A stretch of DNA of 64,000 nucleotides. It comes from Gracilimonas halophila. GTDB lineage: Bacteria; Bacteroidota; Rhodothermia; Balneolales; Balneolaceae. A program made the position numbers and the translations under genes. The stretch covers positions 1 through 64,000 of the forward strand of contig NZ_JBHULI010000003.1 in assembly GCF_042684365.1 (NCBI RefSeq), read 5' to 3'. Below the pieces are notes generated by a model. It saw only the letters and a program-made list of their open reading frames with translations. It made no database searches and had not been told where the DNA came from. Below, in pieces: positions 53,408-62,283 of this stretch; within the stretch, counting starts at the first letter, position 1, and the number at the start of each line of letters is the position of its first letter.

Positions 53408-53841
53408 GATATCTAACGCACTTTTTTACAGCTTTAATACTATTGGTAACGATCTCTTGTGGGGCAGAAAAAGAACAGGTGATGGAAGAGGAAGTGGTAG
53501 AAGAACGGGTTCGTCCGGCCGCTTCCGGTGGGACAAGTGCTGCTTATTTTAGCTATTCCAATAATCTAAATAAGCCTGATACGCTGATCTCAGTTAACAG
53601 CTTGATTGCAAGGGAAACGCAGGTACATGAGAGTTATGAAACAGAAGATGGTATGATGGGAATGAGAGAGCAAAAGGAAGTGATCATTCCTTCAGGAGGA
53701 AGTGTGGTTTTTAAACAAGGAGGGCTACATGTGATGATGATGGATCTTCGTGAAGACCTGAGTGCAGGTGATTCTGTTCGTATAGAGCTTGAACTGAAGC
53801 TGGCAGGTAAGGTATCAACAGTATTGCAGGTTAAGCCATAA
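53404..53841 (+). CDS. PCu(A)C-type periplasmic copper chaperone
   Basis: A 145-residue lipoprotein (signal FFTALILLVTISCGAE) with the DUF461/PCuAC domain. The Cu(I) ligands fit H-M-x10-M-x21-H-x-M loosely: VHESYETEDGMMGMREQ and GGLHVMMMDL. It transfers copper to cytochrome oxidase with SCO. Overlaps the SCO gene by four bases and ends at a bidirectional terminator. Confidence 0.85.
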   Translation: MRYLTHFFTALILLVTISCGAEKEQVMEEEVVEERVRPAASGGTSAAYFSYSNNLNKPDTLISVNSLIARETQVHESYETEDGMMGMREQKEVIIPSGGSVVFKQGGLHVMMMDLREDLSAGDSVRIELELKLAGKVSTVLQVKP

Positions 53842-53852
53842 GGACAAAATAA

Positions 53853-53882
53853 AAAAGGCTTCCGGTTTCCCGAAAGCCTTTT
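53853..53882. terminator. Bidirectional intrinsic terminator
   Basis: The stem AAAAGGCTT.CCGG with CCG.AAAGCCTTTT (one mismatch) has T-runs on both strands and lies between the convergent PCuAC and repeat-lipoprotein genes. Confidence 0.85.
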
Positions 53883-53899
53883 ATCACTTAACATTCAGT

Positions 53900-55417
53900 T
53901 TACTGAATAGTAAACTGAACCATTACTACATTATCCATGGCATCGGATACGGGAGGGTCATCTGACCCCTGTGATCCATCAAAGTCGTAAGAACCGATGG
54001 TTCCGTTATCGATATGAAGCATGGCCCAAACTTTATCTCCTGTCTCAAGCGTTTCGCCTTCGTCCAGGGTGATTACCAAGTCATCATTTTGACCGAGGTA
54101 TACTTGTCCATGTCCAATACTCGCCGGTACAACGGGAGCATCGCTGCCGTTATCCCTGTGCAGAACCACAAAACCGATCTGTTCCGTCATGGTTTCAGAA
54201 ATAGTAAGGGTGTTATCTTGAACAGACTGATCTTCGGCTACAACCGAAGGTGTTGTAGAACCATTGACAATGATGTTTGTTATAAGGATACCATTAGCAG
54301 TAACTACCGGTTGATCGTGAGGGCCAACACCGTCAAATTCATAGCTGCCTTTCTCACCGGTGTCAAAGTGAACCATAGGCCACAGTTGTTCTCCGTCTTC
54401 CACTACTTCGCCATCGTTGAAGGTGATCTGAACATCAGTATTCATTCCGGCTTCAATTGGAGCTTTTCCAATGATCTCTGGAACTTGGGGACCGTCATTA
54501 CTCTCGTTCGAACGGTGTACCACCACCCATCCGTCAGTGTCAGATTCCACATCAACCATAATAGAATTGTTTATAACGGTTTGATCATTGGCCGTAAGGC
54601 TTGAAGTATTTTCAAGAACGGTAAATGATTCCAGAACAATATCTCCTTCAAAAAATACCGGTTGGTCTAAACCGTTGGCCCCGTCAAATTCATAGGCGCC
54701 GATCTCACCGGTATCATAGTGTAGCATTGGGAACAAGTTGTCGCCTGCTTCTGCAGTTTCACCATCGTTAAGGATGATCTCAACGTCTTCATTCATGCCT
54801 GCGCTTACAGCAGTTTTACCAATAATTTCAGGAATTTGCGGTCCATCGTTAGTAGCATTTGGTCCGTGAATCACGATCCATCCGTCTTCAGCAGCATTTA
54901 CAGAAACGGTAAATATATTTCCCTGGTTAACCTGATCTGCTGCAGTAATAGAAGGATCGGTTTGGCTGATCATAAATGAACTCATGACGATCTCTTCGTT
55001 GAAAGTGACAGGAAGGTCGAGCCCGTTTTCGCCGTCAAATTCATACTCACCGATTGTTCCGGTGTCTTCATGAAGCATGGCCCACAAGGTTTCATCGTTG
55101 GCGACTCCTTCTTCAAGCTGAATACTTACGTTTGAATTCGCTCCCATTTCAACAGAAGCCTTACCGATGATCTCGGGAACTTGAGGACCATCATTACTTT
55201 CGTTGGAACGGTGAATAACGATCCAGCCATCTACAGGGGAGTCAACTTCAGATATCACGACCTGATTCCCGTTCATTGTGCCTTGAGTATTGGCCTCAAC
55301 GGATGGAATGTCTTCCTCTTCGATGTTCTCACCGGAGGAATTATTATCGTTACTGCATGCGGCTAAGGTAAAAAGGGAAGCCACAATAAGAATGAATAGT
55401 TTATTTGTTAGTTTCAT
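53900..55417 (-). CDS. Surface lipoprotein with four tandem DUF7282-like repeats
   Basis: A 505-residue lipoprotein (signal ending LFTLAACSND). After a short linker it has four repeats of about 115 residues (near 45-160, 163-275, 278-392 and 395-505). Each has the core DGWIVIHRSNESNDGPQVPE, an EIIGK tail, a WAMLHEDTGTIGEYEFDG-type segment and a terminal beta strand. Repeats 1 and 3 are nearly identical over the core; repeat 4 is most divergent (IGFVVLHRDNGSDAPVVP). The fold is likely immunoglobulin-like, extracellular, of unknown binding role. No peptidase or transport motif is seen. Confidence 0.83.
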   Translation of the reverse strand: MKLTNKLFILIVASLFTLAACSNDNNSSGENIEEEDIPSVEANTQGTMNGNQVVISEVDSPVDGWIVIHRSNESNDGPQVPEIIGKASVEMGANSNVSIQLEEGVANDETLWAMLHEDTGTIGEYEFDGENGLDLPVTFNEEIVMSSFMISQTDPSITAADQVNQGNIFTVSVNAAEDGWIVIHGPNATNDGPQIPEIIGKTAVSAGMNEDVEIILNDGETAEAGDNLFPMLHYDTGEIGAYEFDGANGLDQPVFFEGDIVLESFTVLENTSSLTANDQTVINNSIMVDVESDTDGWVVVHRSNESNDGPQVPEIIGKAPIEAGMNTDVQITFNDGEVVEDGEQLWPMVHFDTGEKGSYEFDGVGPHDQPVVTANGILITNIIVNGSTTPSVVAEDQSVQDNTLTISETMTEQIGFVVLHRDNGSDAPVVPASIGHGQVYLGQNDDLVITLDEGETLETGDKVWAMLHIDNGTIGSYDFDGSQGSDDPPVSDAMDNVVMVQFTIQ

Positions 55418-55587
55418 ATTTAAAGTGTTTTGTTTGATTTTATTTGCTAGTCACTTTTGAATACGAAAGCTTTCGGAAGGCAGATTGGAATGAATTCTCT
55501 TAATGAGAATCATGGTTCATGTATCTTGAAAGAATAGGGCACAAAAAAATGAGGAAAGACTGAATATTGTATACTGATAATAAAAGA

Positions 55588-56199
55588 ATGAGTCGTACGG
55601 CCGAATCCTATAACAAGCAGGCAAAAATGTATGAGGAAAAGTGGGAGAACTATTTATCTCATACACATCATAAAATGCTGGTTAACTTTAGCTCAGACTC
55701 AGAGCATAGAATATTGGATGTAAGTGCAGGGACGGGTTTATTGGCACAGCATCTGCTTGAAGAAGACAATGCTTTTTCTGAACTGGTATTGAATGATATT
55801 TCTGAAGAAATGCTAAGTATGGCAAAAAGCCGATTTAGTGAGAATGAAACTGTTTCTTTCACTGAATTTCCTGTAGAAAGACTTGGGTTTGAAGAGCATA
55901 GCTTTGACACTGTTATTTCAATGAGTGCCTTTCATAATTATACGGATCAGGAAGCGGCGCTATCGGAAATTTACAGGGTATTAAAGCCCGGAGGAAGTTT
56001 CTATATCCTGGACTGGAATAAAAAGGGAGTTTTTCGATTCATCAATATGTTCATCAATGTTGTTACTGGAGAGGTTATCCGAACAAGTAGTGCTGATGAT
56101 GTAAAAAAGATGCTGAAGACCTCTTCGTTTAAAGTATATAGAAGTGAAAAGTGGAAATATAATTATTGGAATTTTTTCCTGATCAAGGCAAAAAAATAA
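55588..56199 (+). CDS. Class I SAM-dependent methyltransferase
   Basis: From ATG 55588 the protein has 203 residues (a longer frame would begin with TTG). SAM motif ILDVSAGTGLLAQHLLE, motif II ELVLNDISEEMLSMAKSRF, DTVISMSAFHNYTDQ and LKPGGSFYILDW are all typical of the UbiE/MenG-like Methyltransf_11 group. Substrate is unknown. Cytoplasmic. Ends in a terminator shared with the convergent M14 gene. Confidence 0.87.
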   Translation: MSRTAESYNKQAKMYEEKWENYLSHTHHKMLVNFSSDSEHRILDVSAGTGLLAQHLLEEDNAFSELVLNDISEEMLSMAKSRFSENETVSFTEFPVERLGFEEHSFDTVISMSAFHNYTDQEAALSEIYRVLKPGGSFYILDWNKKGVFRFINMFINVVTGEVIRTSSADDVKKMLKTSSFKVYRSEKWKYNYWNFFLIKAKK

Positions 56200-56230
56200 A
56201 AGCCCGAAATGAGAAAACTCATCCGGGCTT
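56200..56230. terminator. Bidirectional intrinsic terminator
   Basis: AAGCCCGAAATGAG pairs with CTCATCCGGGCTT around an AAAA loop, with A-rich and T-rich flanks. It starts one base after the methyltransferase stop and lies 27 bp from the M14 gene stop. Confidence 0.82.
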
Positions 56231-56256
56231 CTGAAAAATAAGAATATATAGAGAAG

Positions 56257-58191
56257 TTACTCTTCGTCCTTATCAGGTGGATTGCCTAATTCGATCTCCT
56301 CTTCAACATAACCGCCGCGGGTAGAAAGGATCTTCACAGTTCCCCGTGCTCCTTCAATACCGTTCAGCTCAACTTCGAAGACGACTTCCTGTGACTCTCC
56401 GGCATCCGTATAACCGGCGCGAATTGTTTTGTCATATAATTCTGGAGTAATGATCTTAAGTTTGGCATCTTCATGTCCTTTGGTAAGCTCAGAATCAAAA
56501 TCGAGCAGAACCCGGTCTTCCCGAACTATTTTAACCAATTGAGCCTGCTTCAAAGCAACCGGTAAGTTTCCGGTGTTTGTCCAGCTCACAGAGATTCTAT
56601 AGATATTGTCTTCGGATCGTTCAACGTTTACCTCATCAAGAGTAATTTGAGGTAGTTCTTTTGCCATCATCAGATTGAATAAGGCTTGTTTCTCAGCCCA
56701 GCGTTCAAGTTGCCAAGGTGGCCCGTTCTGGCTAAAGAATTTGGGATGGAACCCACCGATCTCAACTTCACCAAGTTCGGGATGGTCAAATTTAGTCCAT
56801 GGCTTAAAACCTCGGCCTTCATTTTCCCGAAGATCCCATTGCAAGGCATCATAGTCATCATAAATGCCATCGTTATTATAGTCCTCCATCGCACCGTTAT
56901 TCCAGAGCTCATCACCATACCAGATGGAGCCGAAATAGAAATATCCGAAATCAGGGCCGTGACCAAAAAGAGGGCTTGGTCTGGAAGGATCTCCTGTAAC
57001 ACGATTGGTAGGGTAGCGGGTCATGTAGGTTTCATAAACATCACCGGCCCAAGGGTACTCGGTGATTTCCAGCCCAAGACGATCATATTTTTCGTACAAA
57101 GCGAGGTCATCCGGGTACATGCGTTCTTCACTTTTTGAAGTAGATGGCGGGCGCAAGTGCATCGGGACGCGGGTATCCATAGAGTTTACAACAGATATAT
57201 TGGGATGAGTAAGCATCCACATTACAACAGACCTTGATTCGGGTTCGCTTAGCGGGTAATCACCTGCGCCATACTGAGTATAGCCACGTCCGGTAAGCTC
57301 ACGGCCAACGTCAGGTCGCCAGTTTTCGGCATAATTTCGGTGCAGGTCTAACCCACCAACTCCATCTTCATTTATATCACCATCACCATCATTGTCTATG
57401 CCTTCAGAGTAAACAAACCAATTCCCTTTTCCGGCAAGTACTCGCTTCATTAAGCGTCCTTCAGGGTCTCTTGGATCAATGATGTAATTAGCCTCATCCA
57501 TTTCATCGGGGCCTGCTTTCCTGCGTATGGAATAAATTACACCATCACCGTCTAGGTCTTCGGAAGAATCTTCATCTAAAAGACCATCCCTGTCATTGTC
57601 GTGTGGCCTGACCGAGCTACGATTTGCCTGTGCGGTATGAAGATAAAGGTTTGATCCGTCCGGGTTATTTTGAGGACGAAGGTAGATGGCTTTCGTATCA
57701 ATTAATTCGGTGATCTCCGGGTCTTTTCCGTAGTTTTCAAGCAGGTGCTTAGTCAGCCATAAAATGGATTCACTACTGGTGATCTCTCCGCTGTGACGAC
57801 CTCCTTCAAAATAAGCGGCAGGTTTGTCAGTATGCTCCCCTGTTTCTTTATTAGTGATGGTCATTTGCAAAATAGGTCTGCCTTCAAAACTTTTAGCAAC
57901 CTCATAGAGATCCACAATATCGGGATATTTTTCCGCCCATCTCTCATACCATTCATACATTACATTCACGGTATGGTAAGTGTCAAAAGTTAGCTCATCT
58001 CCGGCTTTGTACTCAACTTCCGGAAATCGGTGCTGTTCAAAAAAACTAATCCCGTGCCGCTCACCGCCAACAGTATACATAGTTGTATCCGATTCCGGCC
58101 AGTCTGGAGTATTAAGAGGTGTGTAATTTTGTGCAACAGCTTGGCCTATTAAAGCGAAGGCCAAAAGCAATGGTAGCCCAATTTTTTTCAT
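56257..58191 (-). CDS. Secreted M14-family zinc carboxypeptidase
   Basis: A 644-residue exported protein (signal MKKIGLPLLLAFALIGQAVA). The M14 domain has the zinc site FEGGRHSGEITSSESILWL (HxGE), the substrate loop IYLRPQNNPDGSNLYLH, and GLDLHRNYAENWRPDV. Between them is an inserted calcium-binding-like string (HDNDRDGLLDEDSSEDLDGD). The last 100 residues form a beta domain (ISVSWTNTGNLPVALKQAQL) such as follows many Bacteroidota M14 enzymes. No T9SS sorting domain is visible. Confidence 0.87.
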   Translation of the reverse strand: MKKIGLPLLLAFALIGQAVAQNYTPLNTPDWPESDTTMYTVGGERHGISFFEQHRFPEVEYKAGDELTFDTYHTVNVMYEWYERWAEKYPDIVDLYEVAKSFEGRPILQMTITNKETGEHTDKPAAYFEGGRHSGEITSSESILWLTKHLLENYGKDPEITELIDTKAIYLRPQNNPDGSNLYLHTAQANRSSVRPHDNDRDGLLDEDSSEDLDGDGVIYSIRRKAGPDEMDEANYIIDPRDPEGRLMKRVLAGKGNWFVYSEGIDNDGDGDINEDGVGGLDLHRNYAENWRPDVGRELTGRGYTQYGAGDYPLSEPESRSVVMWMLTHPNISVVNSMDTRVPMHLRPPSTSKSEERMYPDDLALYEKYDRLGLEITEYPWAGDVYETYMTRYPTNRVTGDPSRPSPLFGHGPDFGYFYFGSIWYGDELWNNGAMEDYNNDGIYDDYDALQWDLRENEGRGFKPWTKFDHPELGEVEIGGFHPKFFSQNGPPWQLERWAEKQALFNLMMAKELPQITLDEVNVERSEDNIYRISVSWTNTGNLPVALKQAQLVKIVREDRVLLDFDSELTKGHEDAKLKIITPELYDKTIRAGYTDAGESQEVVFEVELNGIEGARGTVKILSTRGGYVEEEIELGNPPDKDEE

Positions 58192-58304
58192 ATCAAATAA
58201 GGTTGGTTAAATGTTCAATAATATCATGCAATGTAATGTATTCATTGCAAAAATTTTGAACGATATGAAAGGCTGCCTATATGGAGGCTAAAGAAATGTT
58301 CTTC

Positions 58305-58721
58305 CTACAGATATTCTACTACTGCGGTTATTGAACCCTTGTAGTTGCCATTAAAGAGTTGGCCGTTTTTAACCTTTCCGTTAACTGAGATGTGGAGTTG
58401 ACCTGATTCTGTGCTTTCCTTTTCCAGGTCAAAGGACTCAAACACTATAACTTGGCCAAGTTCATTTTTAATAACAGACTCCTCTTGAATGTGCACGTTT
58501 ATATCAGTGCCGGGGGAGGAAACCAAAGAAAATGAACCTGCATTTATTTCTTTGCTTAAGTTTTCCGAGTTCAGGTCGATAACAGCACTTTCCGTAAAGG
58601 TAAATCCTGCTCCGCTTACGATCTCAACCTTTGCTTGCATAACCGCAGTTACTTGAGCGTTTGCCTGAAAACAAAAGCCGATAACTAAAAGGATTAAAAC
58701 GGGAAGTATTTTAGTTCTCAT
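58305..58721 (-). CDS. Exported DUF4402-like beta protein
   Basis: A 138-residue protein with a signal peptide (ILPVLILLVIGFCFQANA) and a small all-beta domain: VTAVMQAKVEIVSGAGFTFT, FSLVSSPGTDINVHIQE and FNGNYKGSITAVVEYL at the end. The pattern matches DUF4402 secreted proteins, whose role is unknown but which sometimes build surface fibres. Preceded by a 15-bp inverted repeat 30 bp upstream of the start. Confidence 0.65.
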   Translation of the reverse strand: MRTKILPVLILLVIGFCFQANAQVTAVMQAKVEIVSGAGFTFTESAVIDLNSENLSKEINAGSFSLVSSPGTDINVHIQEESVIKNELGQVIVFESFDLEKESTESGQLHISVNGKVKNGQLFNGNYKGSITAVVEYL

Positions 58722-58750
58722 GTGAGCTCTCTTTTTTTTTAACTCATCTC

Positions 58751-58794
58751 CAAAATATTAAAATTAATTAATATTAAAAAATTTTAATATTTTG
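58751..58794. promoter_or_regulatory. Perfect 15-bp A+T-rich inverted repeat upstream of the DUF4402-like gene
   Basis: CAAAATATTAAAATT (58751-58765) is fully complementary to 58780-58794 with a 14-base spacer. It starts 30 bp before the start codon, so it could be an operator or an unusual DNA structure in a very A+T-rich gap (58722-58953) that holds no gene. Confidence 0.4.
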
Positions 58795-58953
58795 AATAAC
58801 GCAAAATACTATCTCTCTATTATGAAAAAGGCCATTTATAGCTTATGGAATCTGTTTTTTACTTTTATTAGAAATTAGGTCTTTCTAATAATTAAGGAGC
58901 GATTGTCCTAAAAACTCTTAAAATAAGGTATGAAAACTTGTAAAAGTCGAGAA

Positions 58954-59451
58954 TCAGATCCTGAAAAATCGCTTCAGTTTTATTCTCTTAGCTTTTTTGG
59001 TAAGGAGGGATAGAGTTTCTTTGTCCAGTCCGGCTTCAGCTGGATCAACCTGAATTTCTTTTAAAGATTCTTCAGGGTTGAGAACACCGAGATGCTTAAT
59101 GAACGTATTAAGGTGAGAACGCAAATATTTCTTACGGTTATTATCGAGTATATCTATAATGTCTGGCCAGTTTTCTGGTTTTACTGAACATTCAATTCCT
59201 AAACCAATTGCATCCGCATCGTCTGGACTATTTAAACAGATCTCAAGCTGAAGTTCAAGGCTCTTAGGGAGCGGTTCCGGTCGAAGTAACTTTGTGCCTT
59301 TATGTTCTTTAAATCCCTTTGGGAAAAAGCTTTTCCAAAGCTCACCGGTGGTAGGGTCATGATAAAAGACTTCGAATGTATCCATGTTCTTTCGAACAGG
59401 CACCATGTCATTTATTCGCTCGAGTTGTCTCTTGTTATTAAGGATATACAT
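58954..59451 (-). CDS. Hypothetical protein
   Basis: A 165-residue cytoplasmic protein I do not recognise. It has no signal peptide or membrane segment. The middle, LELQLEICLNSPDDADAIGL with GIECSVKPENWPDIIDILDN, reads as a mixed alpha/beta fold and the end (TKKAKRIKLKRFFRI) is strongly basic, suggesting nucleic acid or membrane-surface contact. An inverted repeat lies 75 bp upstream. It is on the same strand as, and 230 bp upstream of, the DUF4402-like gene. Confidence 0.6.
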   Translation of the reverse strand: MYILNNKRQLERINDMVPVRKNMDTFEVFYHDPTTGELWKSFFPKGFKEHKGTKLLRPEPLPKSLELQLEICLNSPDDADAIGLGIECSVKPENWPDIIDILDNNRKKYLRSHLNTFIKHLGVLNPEESLKEIQVDPAEAGLDKETLSLLTKKAKRIKLKRFFRI

Positions 59452-59525
59452 AAATAATGGGGTCTTGTAATATGTACTGAAAGCCGTTATAAAAGTTCCG
59501 TACTATAACCTTTCGGTAGATGATG

Positions 59526-59553
59526 TTTAATGTTAAGGAATTTTAACATTAAA
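59526..59553. promoter_or_regulatory. Perfect 11-bp inverted repeat upstream of the hypothetical gene
   Basis: TTTAATGTTAA (59526-59536) and TTAACATTAAA (59543-59553) flank GGAATT. The motif TTTTAAYATT is shared with the inverted repeat at 58751-58794, so the two genes may answer to one regulator. The rest of the gap holds only the tRNA and its terminator. Confidence 0.35.
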
Positions 59554-59656
59554 ACGAGAGAGATTTTTATCTTTCTTAAGCTTGTGTAAAACTTGGTATT
59601 CAAAGCTGATCAGCTATTGTAGAAATAAAACTTCTACCAATTAAAATTACTTAGCA

Positions 59657-59689
59657 TAAAAAAAGGGACGTTATCAATAACGTCCCTTT
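59657..59689 (-). terminator. Terminator of tRNA-Pro
   Basis: AAAGGGACGTTAT and ATAACGTCCCTTT pair perfectly with almost no loop, followed on the minus strand by a T-run. It lies about 10 bp beyond the mature tRNA end. Confidence 0.88.
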
Positions 59690-59699
59690 AATAGTATTG

Positions 59700-59773
59700 T
59701 CGGGGCGACAAGATTTGAACTTGCGACCTCTCGACCCCCAGCCGAGCGCTCTACCTAGCTGAGCCACGCCCCG
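59700..59773 (-). tRNA. tRNA-Pro (anticodon GGG)
   Basis: The minus strand folds as a standard cloverleaf: acceptor CGGGGCG/CGCCCCG, D-arm GCTC...GAGC, anticodon stem CTCGG/TCGAG with loop CTGGGGG giving anticodon GGG, T-arm GCAAG-TTCAAAT-CTTGT, discriminator A. The 3' CCA is not encoded and must be added after transcription. GGG reads CCC and CCU proline codons. Confidence 0.95.
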
Positions 59774-59817
59774 TTCAATAGGCCATGAAGATACGCATCA
59801 TTACAAGCAAAACTCAA

Positions 59818-60216
59818 TCATTTCTTTGTCTGGCACAACTCAACTAACACTCCATGATTATCTTTAGGATGTACAAAGGCTACCAGTTTATTGTCGGCCC
59901 CATCTTTAGGTTTATCATTCAAAACAGTAAAACCTTCTTCTCTTAGCCGATCTAATTCTGAGTGTATGTCATCTACTTCAAATGCAACGTGATGGAGTCC
60001 TTCACCTTTTTTAGCCACATATTTGGCGATTACGGAATCAGTTGAAGTTGGTCCCAATAGCTCAACTTTTGATTCTCCGGCTTCAAAGAAAACAGTTTCC
60101 ACTTTTTCGCTTTCAACAACTTCGGTTTTAGTAGGAGATGCGTTTAAGATCTTTGAGTAAGTTTCGGTAGCGGCTTTTATGTCTTTAACCGCAATGCCAA
60201 TGTGATCAATGTGCAT
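59818..60216 (-). CDS. mce: Methylmalonyl-CoA epimerase
   Basis: A 132-residue vicinal-oxygen-chelate protein. It starts MHIDHIGIAVKDIKAATETY, with a metal histidine, continues VELLGPTSTDSVIAKYVAKK and GEGLHHVAFEVDDIHSELDR, another metal histidine, and ends HPKDNHGVLVELCQ with the glutamate. The length and GLHHVAFEVDD motif match methylmalonyl-CoA epimerase, which interconverts (R)- and (S)-methylmalonyl-CoA in propionate metabolism. The mutase is not in the window. It lies 44 bp beyond the tRNA. Confidence 0.92.
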   Translation of the reverse strand: MHIDHIGIAVKDIKAATETYSKILNASPTKTEVVESEKVETVFFEAGESKVELLGPTSTDSVIAKYVAKKGEGLHHVAFEVDDIHSELDRLREEGFTVLNDKPKDGADNKLVAFVHPKDNHGVLVELCQTKK

Positions 60217-60443
60217 AAAAAAATTAATTAAGAATTAACTTGATTAGTGAAGCCAGGGCTCTGGCTTGCAGAGTAAGAAAGGTATAAATAATTCCGAAGT
60301 AATAGATACTAAATAGATATCCTTTTGATAACAAGATCTATCTATTAATAGGTTGGATTCCTTTTGAGTTCTTTACCATCTTAAGAGGGTATTGGTTATT
60401 ATGGGTGCAACTCTACGTTTTATATTAACAGCTACTGATCCTT

Positions 60444-61526
60444 ATGAAACATCATCGACTAAAGTCAGGTCAAAAATATCCTTATTGGCTTAAGACAACC
60501 CTTATATTAGTAGGGCTGAGCCTCCTTGTCGTGGTCTTGATCTATGGAAAATTTATACTGATGCCACTGGCATTTTCTGCTTTCTTTGCCATGCTTCTGA
60601 ACCCTCTCGTTAAAGTTTTCGAAAAAATGAAAATGGGCAGGGCACTTAGTATTATTCTTACACTACTGGTTATAGTAATTTGTGTTGCAGGTGTTTTATC
60701 ACTGATCTCTGCTCAGTTCATACAGTTTACTGAACGAATCCCCGAAGTTACTGAAAAGCTCAAATCAGTCTCGAATGATGCCATTATATTGTTGGAAGAA
60801 ACGGTTGGAATTTCACAGGAAGAACAAAGCCAATATTTACAACAAGGCATTAATAACCTGATCGATAAAAGTGGAGATTTTGCGAGTTCATTGGTTAGTG
60901 CTACTACCAATGCTTTTACTGTAATGACACTCATGCCTATCTTTATCTTTTTCATGCTCTACTATCAGGAAATGTTCAGGACATTCTTTCAGAAATTATT
61001 TGAAGTAAAAGGAACAGATTCAAAAGTAGATAAACTGCTTGACCGCATACAGGAAGTAACTCAAAATTATCTGGTAGGCATGTTAACAGTGATCGGTATA
61101 CTGGCTGTCCTGAATACAACCGGATTGTTGATCGTGGGATTGGATCACGCTTTATTCTTTGGTGTCTTTGCATCATTACTGGCGATAATCCCATACATCG
61201 GAATTATCATTGGCGCATTGCCCCCACTCTTGTTTGCTTTGTTATTAACTGATTCATTGCTTACTCCTGTCTTTGTGATCGTTGTATTTGCAACGGTACA
61301 ATTCTTGGAAGGAAATTTTATCACGCCAAGAATAGTTGGTTCTAAGGTATCTATTAACCCATTTATAGCAATGGTAGCGCTGATCATTGGTGGAGAGTTA
61401 TGGGGTATCTCGGGAATGATTTTGTTCGTACCGTTGATTGGTATCTTAAAAGTAGTCTTTGACCAAATACCTGAAATGAAACCCTATGGATATTTATTAG
61501 GAAACAGTGTGAAATACCATGAATAA
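60444..61526 (+). CDS. AI-2E family transporter (PerM-like)
   Basis: A 360-residue membrane protein with about eight helices in the AI-2E/PerM pattern: LILVGLSLLVVVLIYGKFIL, PLAFSAFFAMLLNPLVKVFE, and the conserved late segment PYIGIIIGALPPLLFALLLT and QFLEGNFITPRIVGSKVSIN. Some relatives export autoinducer-2, others act as Na+/H+ exchangers; the substrate here is unknown. It overlaps the next gene by 8 bp, so the lipoprotein gene that follows is co-translated. Confidence 0.87.
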   Translation: MKHHRLKSGQKYPYWLKTTLILVGLSLLVVVLIYGKFILMPLAFSAFFAMLLNPLVKVFEKMKMGRALSIILTLLVIVICVAGVLSLISAQFIQFTERIPEVTEKLKSVSNDAIILLEETVGISQEEQSQYLQQGINNLIDKSGDFASSLVSATTNAFTVMTLMPIFIFFMLYYQEMFRTFFQKLFEVKGTDSKVDKLLDRIQEVTQNYLVGMLTVIGILAVLNTTGLLIVGLDHALFFGVFASLLAIIPYIGIIIGALPPLLFALLLTDSLLTPVFVIVVFATVQFLEGNFITPRIVGSKVSINPFIAMVALIIGGELWGISGMILFVPLIGILKVVFDQIPEMKPYGYLLGNSVKYHE

Positions 61527-62283
61527 AGTCCAAATATTTCTAATATCCGGATTCATACTTTTGAACCTGATGGCATGTACGGATACCACAGATTCAGAGC
61601 GCGAACATTATTATTTAAAGGGATATGATCAGTTGGTATTCAAAGATAGTTTAGGTAATCCCGTACCTCCTTCACAGTATATAAATAGTACAACCCGCAC
61701 CAATGGATTTAGAAGTTATGAAATTCGAGATACGAGTTTAACCCTTGTCCACAGGCGCTCAGGGGAGCCTTACTCCGGGTATATTCGCACGTTCCACAGA
61801 AATACCTATAACCTTCAGGGGGAGTATGAGGACGGTAAAATTTTCAGGTTACGGTACTGGCATCCAAACAGAACTCTTGGAATGGATACGGATTTTAAAA
61901 CCAAAGAGACCCAACTTTGGGATTCGTCAGGAATGTTGGTTGCATCCATCTCTCCCGAAGAAACCTATTATTACTTTCAAGGGACTCAGCGGATAAAAGA
62001 GATCAGGAGGGATACCATTCAAAGTTATTTTGATATGCAGGGGAACCTGACCCGCTATACAATTTTTACAGATACGACCATCACATTTTATTATCCGGAT
62101 GGTCAGCCGCGCTTAAAGCTTCCATATAAAGAAGGTGGATCCCGTGACGGAACTGCAAGACGCTGGCATGCAAACGGTCAACTTCAGGCCATCGGGGAAT
62201 ACAAAGACGGACAACAACATGGAACATGGATCGAATACGATAGTCTGGGTAATGAGATAAACAGAGAAGTATTTGAACCTTAA
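61519..62283 (+). CDS. MORN/YwqK-like repeat lipoprotein
   Basis: A 254-residue lipoprotein: signal IFLISGFILLNLMACTDT, then MORN-type antitoxin YwqK-like repeats, clearest near the end: YPDGQPRLKLPYKEGGSRDG, RRWHANGQLQAIGEYKDGQQ and GTWIEYDSLGNEI. The name YwqK antitoxin applied by databases is misleading for exported copies; these repeats probably make a beta surface. It overlaps the permease gene by 8 bp. Its stop shares four bases (TTAA) with the stop of the opposing flavin reductase gene. Confidence 0.75.
   Translation: MNKVQIFLISGFILLNLMACTDTTDSEREHYYLKGYDQLVFKDSLGNPVPPSQYINSTTRTNGFRSYEIRDTSLTLVHRRSGEPYSGYIRTFHRNTYNLQGEYEDGKIFRLRYWHPNRTLGMDTDFKTKETQLWDSSGMLVASISPEETYYYFQGTQRIKEIRRDTIQSYFDMQGNLTRYTIFTDTTITFYYPDGQPRLKLPYKEGGSRDGTARRWHANGQLQAIGEYKDGQQHGTWIEYDSLGNEINREVFEP

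Noticed and set aside
54014..54604. A 196-codon open frame on the plus strand
   Set aside because: It is antisense to the four-repeat lipoprotein gene; the repeats of the real gene explain the long open frame.
61519..62283. Reading the YwqK-like repeat gene as a toxin-antitoxin component
   Set aside because: The product is a lipoprotein made of MORN-type repeats with no toxin partner; the antitoxin label is a database carry-over.
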